A stretch of 33,247 bases of DNA from contig JAFDCZ010000017.1 in assembly GCA_019312665.1 (NCBI GenBank), positions 1 to 33,247 of the forward strand, in the 5' to 3' direction. Of the stretch, positions 28,148-33,247 are shown one piece after another. The position numbers and the translations under genes were made by a program. Under the pieces are notes generated by a model. The model saw only the letters and a program-made list of their open reading frames with translations. It did not search any database and had not been told where the DNA came from. Every line of letters starts with the position of its first letter. Positions within the stretch are counted from its first letter, which is position 1. Source of the DNA: Deltaproteobacteria bacterium. GTDB taxonomy: Bacteria > Myxococcota_A > UBA9160 > UBA6930.

Positions 28148-28192
28148 CCTTGAGTGCAACTCCTATGCCTGCATCCTCGGCCACCCTCAAGG
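28148..28192. repeat. Inverted repeat CCTTGAG / CTCAAGG in nirS upstream region
   Basis: CCTTGAG 28148-28154 and CTCAAGG 28186-28192, 31-nt spacer that includes the nirS -24/-12 candidate. Confidence 0.3.
28155..28170 (-). promoter_or_regulatory. Putative sigma-54-like promoter for nirS
   Basis: Minus-strand AGGCATA-GGAG-TTGCA, 9 of 12 specified positions with GG and GC at correct spacing; predicted +1 about 25 nt upstream of nirS ATG, which has a GGGAG Shine-Dalgarno. Confidence 0.4.
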
Positions 28193-28211
28193 GGGCGCGC
28201 GATTCGGGAAA

Positions 28212-28228
28212 GCCCAGCGTTGCTGGGC
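28212..28228. promoter_or_regulatory. Palindrome GCCCAGC-GTT-GCTGGGC (possible activator site or hairpin)
   Basis: 7-bp perfect arms, 3-nt centre, in nirS/dksA-like divergent region. Confidence 0.4.
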
Positions 28229-28280
28229 CTTCAGCCCAAAAATGGGGTGGAAAGCCCGGCTGGCGAGGGCCCGAGCGGGT

Positions 28281-28290
28281 GTCTCGAGAC
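28281..28290. promoter_or_regulatory. 10-bp palindrome GTCTCGAGAC (possible activator site)
   Basis: About 120-130 bp upstream of the predicted +1 of the plus-strand sigma-54-like promoter. Confidence 0.25.
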
Positions 28291-28384
28291 GAGGAAGAAC
28301 GACCCGAAATGACCGTTTGTGGGTCTAAATGCAGCAGTTCGCCGCCTCGGGTCGCCCGTCGCAGCCTGCCGCGCAGCCCCAGGC

Positions 28385-28400
28385 TGGCACTGCGTTTGCG
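28385..28400 (+). promoter_or_regulatory. Putative sigma-54-like promoter for dksA/traR-like gene
   Basis: TGGCACT-GCGT-TTGCG, 10 of 12 specified positions of TGGCACG-N4-TTGCW with correct GG-N10-GC spacing. Confidence 0.5.
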
Positions 28401-28474
28401 TCAGGATCCAGTTGGGCCCTGCTGAGGGGGCCTCTCCTGCGGGCAGGCAGGGCGGATCAGGAGGCGTGAGCGCA

Positions 28475-28792
28475 ATGGTTTCAGCAGAAGCACATCAGAA
28501 GAGACTCGAAGAGCGACGCCAGAAGATCGGCCGACGGGTCGGGCGCATCACGGAGGACCTGCGCCGCTTCCAGGATCCGGATTCAGCGGAGCGGGCTACG
28601 GAATCCGAGAACGACGAAGTGCTGGAGGGCCTCGATGCCGCCGGCCGCCAGGAGCTCGAGGCCATCGAAGCCGCGCTCTCGCGAATCGCGACCGGCACCT
28701 TCGGCACGTGCGCTCAATGCGGCGGAGACATCGACCAGCGTCGTCTCGAAGTGATCCCACATACACCGAACTGCGTCGACTGCGCCAGCTGA
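28475..28792 (+). CDS. DksA/TraR-family C4 zinc-finger protein
   Basis: 105 aa; N-terminal coiled coil, LEAIEAALSRIATGTFGTCAQCGGDIDQRRLEVIPHTPNCVDCAS; AGGAGG upstream of ATG. Confidence 0.88.
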   Translation: MVSAEAHQKRLEERRQKIGRRVGRITEDLRRFQDPDSAERATESENDEVLEGLDAAGRQELEAIEAALSRIATGTFGTCAQCGGDIDQRRLEVIPHTPNCVDCAS

Positions 28793-28871
28793 GGCCATTC
28801 CCTGGGGTCTTTTCGTGAGCCACCGTGGGTCTTCTGCACGAGCAGGTTGCAAGGGGCGCATCCGCCAGGAA

Positions 28872-30176
28872 TCAGAGCGGCACGCCCAGTTCCGTGAGGG
28901 TGGCCCGGAGTCGATCGACGTCGACGTTCGCCGCACTCGCCTGGTCAGCGATCATGCGTTGTGCGGCGGCGGCGACCGCTTGCCCCTCCAGCATGCACGG
29001 GCCGAGTAGGCGAACCGATGCGAAGGCCGCGGACTCTGCTGATAGGCAGCGTCCTGCGACCAGCAGGTTCGAAACGTCCCTTGGAACCAGGCAGCGGTAG
29101 GGGATCGCATAGGATTGGCCGCGGTCGAGAAAACGCCAGAAGGTTTCGCCTCCCGCCACATGCCGTTCGATGGGCCAAGCCGAGCGGCCGATGCCGTCCT
29201 CGAAATCCCGGGCGCCGAGTACATCGTCCTCGCAGAGCACGTATTCGCCGATGATCTTGCGGGTTTCGCGGACTCCGAGACGCGCCGCATAGTCCGCCAG
29301 AAAAGCGTCGGAGAAACCCGGCACTTTGGCCTTCAAGAACTCGCAAAGATGTTGTGCCTGGTGGCGGCCTTCGAGCTCGGCCCAGCTGAGTTCATGTTCC
29401 AATCCGGCATCCACCGGACGTCCGTTCAGCTCGAGTCGCGAGAGCGCCACGATGATCTCCCCCGGCCGGCCGGTCGGGATCAGGTTGCCGCTCTTACGAG
29501 GCAATCCTTCGCTCTCGTAGTGGGCCTCGAGAATTTCGTCTAGCTTGGGAACGCTCGCGATGGCCGCGCCCACATCGACGTTCTGCATCGTGAACATCAT
29601 CGAAGGATATTGGACTTCCTCGCCCTCGATGATCGGCGCACCCACCATGCGAGAGAGGATGGCATCACCGGTCGCATCGACGTAGACGCGGGCTCGCAAT
29701 GCGACTCGGCCCTCGCGGGTCTGTATGACCACCCCGCGGATGACGCCCGCCTCGACCTCCGCATGGGTCAACTTGCTATGCAACCGGACCCGCAGCCGTG
29801 ATTCAGCACGCACGCGCTCCTCGAACGCACGCTTCAAGCCCACCGGTACGTAGGGGAGAACGGCAGTATCCCGGTAGGGGATCGGCCCGATTGCATCGCT
29901 ACGGCCAAGCAGCGTCTGGGTGATTTCCTGCGGAAAGCCGCCGGTGAGTGGCTGGATGCTACCAGCGCTGTCCAGCATGTAGACCCCGCAGAAGCTGCCG
30001 ACACATCCTCCCGTGCTCATGCCACCCAGGAACGGCATTTCCCCGACTAGGGAGGTACGCAATCCCAACCGCGCACCGGTGACGGCAGCGGCACAGCCCG
30101 CCGCTCCCCCTCCGATGACGAGCAGGTCCACCTCTTCGCTGACTTCGATTTCTTCAGCCGGTATCCGGATGCTCAA
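28872..30176 (-). CDS. FAD-dependent oxidoreductase
   Basis: EVDLLVIGGGAAGCAAAVTGARLGLRTSLVGE (Rossmann GxGxxG-type), GGMSTGGCVGSFCGVY, C-terminal YRCLVPRDVSNLLVAGRCLSAE. TTG start at 30176 inferred from proximity to upstream gene. Confidence 0.85.
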   Translation of the reverse strand: MSIRIPAEEIEVSEEVDLLVIGGGAAGCAAAVTGARLGLRTSLVGEMPFLGGMSTGGCVGSFCGVYMLDSAGSIQPLTGGFPQEITQTLLGRSDAIGPIPYRDTAVLPYVPVGLKRAFEERVRAESRLRVRLHSKLTHAEVEAGVIRGVVIQTREGRVALRARVYVDATGDAILSRMVGAPIIEGEEVQYPSMMFTMQNVDVGAAIASVPKLDEILEAHYESEGLPRKSGNLIPTGRPGEIIVALSRLELNGRPVDAGLEHELSWAELEGRHQAQHLCEFLKAKVPGFSDAFLADYAARLGVRETRKIIGEYVLCEDDVLGARDFEDGIGRSAWPIERHVAGGETFWRFLDRGQSYAIPYRCLVPRDVSNLLVAGRCLSAESAAFASVRLLGPCMLEGQAVAAAAQRMIADQASAANVDVDRLRATLTELGVPL

Positions 30177-30181
30177 AGGGT

Positions 30182-31369
30182 CTAGCCTTCCCTCCCGTCG
30201 ACTCGGTAACCGCCTGCGAGGTCGATCTCGAAACCGTGCTGGCGCAGCAGGTCTTTGGCGATGGTGAGTTGTTGGATCTCGTTCGTTCCGCCACCGACCG
30301 TCCAGAGCTTGATATCGCGGAACAGCCGCTCCGGTGCATGCTCGCGGAGATAGCCGGCACCGCCCATGATCTGCATCGCGTCGAGGGCCGCGCTGGCGGC
30401 TTCCTCGGTCGCGTACCATTTGGCAGCGCTGACTTTCCGCTCGGTCAGGTCTCCGTCCTTCTGCGCGCGGATCAATTCGAACATCGAGTTGCGCACATTC
30501 TCGAGGGCGACGTACATGCGGCCGAGTTTTTGCTGCGTGAGCTGAAAGGCAGCAATCGGTTTTCCGAACTGAATACGTTGGGTGGCATGCTGGAGCGCCT
30601 CATCGAGGCTGCGTTCGATCACACCCAGACACATCGCGACGATGACCACGCGCTCGCCGCTCAAGGTCTGCTCCGCAGCGGCGCGAGCGGGCCGGTCGGG
30701 ATCGCCGAGGAGATTCTCGCGCGGCACGCGTACGTCGTCGAGGAAGATGTCGCCCGTGGGCGAAGCGTGCATGCCGAACTTCTTCAAGGGCGGCCCAGTC
30801 GTCAGGCCGGCTGTTCCGCGTTCCACGACGACGGGGTAGATGCGGCGTTTGTCGCGCGGGTCGCCTCCCGTGAGGCGTGCGTAGATCAGCAGCACCTCGG
30901 CCTCCGGAGCATTGGAGGAGAAGGCCTTGCTGCCATTCAATACGACCTCGTCGCCATCGATGCGCGCTGTCGTCTTCAATGCGAAAGCATCAGACCCACT
31001 CTCTGGCTCGGTCAACGCCCAACAGCCGACCCTCTTCAAGGAGAGCACGGGCATGCCGCAGCGTTCGATCAGGGCACCGGAACCCCGAGTGAGGATCGTC
31101 GCTCCGCAGCCGAAATTCGAAATCACGGAAAGGGCGTAGCCAGGGCTCACGCGGGCGAGTTCTTTGGCGATGATGGCCGGGACGGCCGGGTCGGCGATGG
31201 CGCCAGAGGTGATCAAGCCCTCCATGTCGAGGGCGTCTGACATCTGGCGCATGAGTTTGAATGGCGAGAAGCTGCCGGCTTCGAGCTCGGGGATGCGTGG
31301 CTCGATCTCGCGATTGCAGAAATCGCGAATCACGGCCTCCATGGCCTGATGGGTTTCGTCGAATTCCAC
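30182..31369 (-). CDS. Acyl-CoA dehydrogenase
   Basis: CWALTEPESGSDAFALKTTARIDGDEVVLNGSKAFSSNA, AAKWYATEEAASAALDAMQIMGGAGYLREHAPERLFRDIKLWTVGGGTNEIQ; GTG at 31369 preceded by AGGGAG. Confidence 0.93.
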   Translation of the reverse strand: MEFDETHQAMEAVIRDFCNREIEPRIPELEAGSFSPFKLMRQMSDALDMEGLITSGAIADPAVPAIIAKELARVSPGYALSVISNFGCGATILTRGSGALIERCGMPVLSLKRVGCWALTEPESGSDAFALKTTARIDGDEVVLNGSKAFSSNAPEAEVLLIYARLTGGDPRDKRRIYPVVVERGTAGLTTGPPLKKFGMHASPTGDIFLDDVRVPRENLLGDPDRPARAAAEQTLSGERVVIVAMCLGVIERSLDEALQHATQRIQFGKPIAAFQLTQQKLGRMYVALENVRNSMFELIRAQKDGDLTERKVSAAKWYATEEAASAALDAMQIMGGAGYLREHAPERLFRDIKLWTVGGGTNEIQQLTIAKDLLRQHGFEIDLAGGYRVDGREG

Positions 31370-31387
31370 AGTTCTCCCTTGGCCTTC

Positions 31388-31419
31388 TTGCGCCTGGCGC
31401 AATCGGGGAAGGCGCAATC
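31388..31419. promoter_or_regulatory. Operator-like palindrome TTGCGCC-T-GGCGCAA plus extra half-site GGCGCAATC
   Basis: Perfect 7-bp arms at 31388-31402 and direct repeat GGCGCAATC at 31396-31404 and 31411-31419, 19-50 bp upstream of the acyl-CoA dehydrogenase GTG. Confidence 0.5.
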
Positions 31420-31536
31420 TTGCTCATCTCCATCGACAGCGCGAAACGCACGCTACCGACGCGCGATTCGCTCCAGTGTCGATCTCGCCCACCCGCATCA
31501 CGCCGCACGGGTTCCTCGAACCGAATGGCTTTGGCC

Positions 31537-32568
31537 CTATGCCTGGAAGGTCTCGGCGATCGCGGTTGCGTAGAAGAACGCCTTCTCCGGGCTCAGGCCG
31601 TACGCCGGAGGAACGATGCAGATGGAATCGGCCAGGCCATCGAGCTTGCCGATCCTCTCTCGAACCTTCTCAGGCTCTCCGACGCTGACGAAGGTGCGCA
31701 CCATTTCGTCGGGAACCAAATGCGCCACGCTCATGAAGTCGCCGCGCTGGACACCTTCCTGAAGCTTGCGCGCAACATCGAGGTAGCCGTGAGCCTCGAA
31801 AAAGGATTCGTACTGCTTCACGCCGCCGTAGAACGCGATCGTAGGCCGTGCGTCCTCGATGGCCTCGGCTTCGTTGGGGTTGGGAGCCGCCCAGGGCCAG
31901 ATGTTGACCTCGATCTCGCTACGGCTCCGGCCGGCAGCTTCGAGAGCGCGGTCGAGCTCTGGGGCCATCGTCTCCCGCGCCCACTCGATCGACCACATCG
32001 GATGGCCGATCAGCCCGTCGGCGACGCGCGCTGCCATCCGAACCATCGGGGCTCGAAGGGCAGCAACCCAGATGGGAATCTCCTCGCGCACCGGTGGTGC
32101 GGTCGGCTGGAGCTCCTTGAAATCCGCCTGGTAGTACTCGCCCTCGAAGGGTTCGAGCCCCTTGTGAGCACCCCTCACGATGTGGCGAACGGCCTCGACC
32201 GTCTCCCTCAAGTGGGTGACGGGCTTGTGCACTGGTGCGCCGAAGACCCCATGCGACCAGGCCTGCACGCTCGCACCCAGGCCGAGCGTGAAGCGCCCGC
32301 CGGAGATTCGATCCATGTCGATGGCGGCCATGGCCGTCTCGAAGGGGCTGCGCGCGGCCGCGATGGCGATGCCGCTGGCCAACTGCAGGCGCTCGGTCAC
32401 GCCGGCCGCCACGGCCAGGGGCAGGAAGGGCGGGCCCATGACCTGCGGCGCGAAGCAGCCGTGAATTCCCATGGCTTCCGCCTGGCGGGCCATCTCGACC
32501 AGAATCGGTGCGGGCAGCGGCTGCAGCACACTCCAATGCCGCGGAGCCGAGGTTTCCGTGTTCGTCAT
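31537..32568 (-). CDS. Luciferase-like (LLM-class) flavin/F420-dependent oxidoreductase
   Basis: PILVEMARQAEAMGIHGCFAPQVMGPPFLPLAVAAGVTERLQLASGIAIAAARSPFETAMAAIDMDRISGGRFTLGLGASVQAWS: typical LLM-class motif set. Confidence 0.9.
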   Translation of the reverse strand: MTNTETSAPRHWSVLQPLPAPILVEMARQAEAMGIHGCFAPQVMGPPFLPLAVAAGVTERLQLASGIAIAAARSPFETAMAAIDMDRISGGRFTLGLGASVQAWSHGVFGAPVHKPVTHLRETVEAVRHIVRGAHKGLEPFEGEYYQADFKELQPTAPPVREEIPIWVAALRAPMVRMAARVADGLIGHPMWSIEWARETMAPELDRALEAAGRSRSEIEVNIWPWAAPNPNEAEAIEDARPTIAFYGGVKQYESFFEAHGYLDVARKLQEGVQRGDFMSVAHLVPDEMVRTFVSVGEPEKVRERIGKLDGLADSICIVPPAYGLSPEKAFFYATAIAETFQA

Positions 32569-32598
32569 AGCTTGCCTCCCAGCGCTGTCGTGCAGGCT

Positions 32599-33243
32599 TC
32601 AGTCTTTTCGGCTCATCCGTTCGATCCCACCGAGGAAGAGCTCGGTGGCAAAAGTGGTGGCCTTCTCTACGTCCGCCTTCGTGCGTACGCAATGAACCGC
32701 CAGCTCGCTGGCCACGCCGATGGCGGACAGGGCGACGAACTCGAAATCCATCGCGGGCACGACGCCCTCTCGTGCCTTGGCGAGCAGATCGTCTTTGAGA
32801 TCGGCGATTGCCGGCTCCAATGCTTTGTACGACATCAGCTCTTCGATCTCTCCAGCGTTGCGTGTCAGCAGTGCCAGCACCATTTCATCCTCGACGAAGA
32901 TCTCGAAACAGACCTTGAACGCGGATCTCAACAGGTCTTCCAGTGTTTCCGCGGCCTCGCGGGCTTCGTGGACCCGCCTTCGGAGTTCGGTCTGGAACCC
33001 CTCGATCAGCTCGTGGAGCAGGGCTTCCTTGTCAGGGAAATAGTTGTAGAAGGTGCCGCTTGCCAGGTCCGTACGGCGAGTGATGTCGCGTACGGTCGTG
33101 GCGCCGAAACCCAGTTCGCAGAAGGCATCGTGGGCGGCCCGAAGGATCTCTGCCCGATTTCGCGCAGCATTGCGCGCGCGCTTCCCCAACTCGGCTTCAC
33201 CGTCCTCCTCGGGGCGGCTCGACGGTGCACTTTGTTCGCTCAA
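32599..33243 (-). CDS. TetR-family transcriptional regulator (5' end at window edge; start uncertain)
   Basis: RAEILRAAHDAFCELGFGATTVRDITRRTDLASGTFYNYFPDKEALLHELI: TetR helix-turn-helix. Confidence 0.9.
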   Translation of the reverse strand: MSEQSAPSSRPEEDGEAELGKRARNAARNRAEILRAAHDAFCELGFGATTVRDITRRTDLASGTFYNYFPDKEALLHELIEGFQTELRRRVHEAREAAETLEDLLRSAFKVCFEIFVEDEMVLALLTRNAGEIEELMSYKALEPAIADLKDDLLAKAREGVVPAMDFEFVALSAIGVASELAVHCVRTKADVEKATTFATELFLGGIERMSRKD

Positions 33244-33247
33244 GACC

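Noticed and set aside
25555-28425. 956-aa plus-strand ORF antisense to nirS and cytochrome genes
   Set aside because: Same reason: antisense shadow of clear nirS/tetraheme genes.
1-33247. CRISPR arrays, tRNA/rRNA genes, insertion sequences
   Set aside because: No regularly spaced direct repeats, no recognisable cloverleaf or rRNA segments and no transposase motifs noticed by eye; not exhaustively computed.

Overview
High-GC bacterial window dominated by a denitrification island (about 9.2-28.8 kb). It is flanked on the left by an envelope/membrane gene block (TPR membrane protein, fused MFS/spermidine-synthase-like protein, AlkP-superfamily 'sulfatase', multi-TM protein) and on the right by an acyl-CoA dehydrogenase / FAD oxidoreductase / luciferase-like / TetR group. 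The island encodes: cytochrome cd1 nitrite reductase NirS; the heme d1-specific set NirE, fused NirDL-type siroheme decarboxylase, NirF, NirJ and NirN with a small cytochrome c; a periplasmic nitrate reductase set (NapD, NapA, NapG, NapH, NapB) without NapC; a periplasmic WD40 beta-propeller resembling NapL; and, between nirS and the nap genes, a module of two tetraheme cytochromes c, a Tat-type four-cluster Fe-S protein and an NrfD-like integral membrane protein. This module looks like a dedicated quinol:cytochrome c electron-transfer complex wired to NirS/NapA, and is the best candidate for an undescribed system here. I also see three sigma-54-like (-24/-12) promoter candidates upstream of nirS, napA and the divergent dksA/traR-like gene, plus several strong inverted repeats. 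No CRISPR, tRNA, rRNA or transposase gene was recognised. No NO reductase, N2O reductase, NapC or NirM-like partner is encoded in the window. All functional calls come from reading translated motifs by eye; no database search was run.
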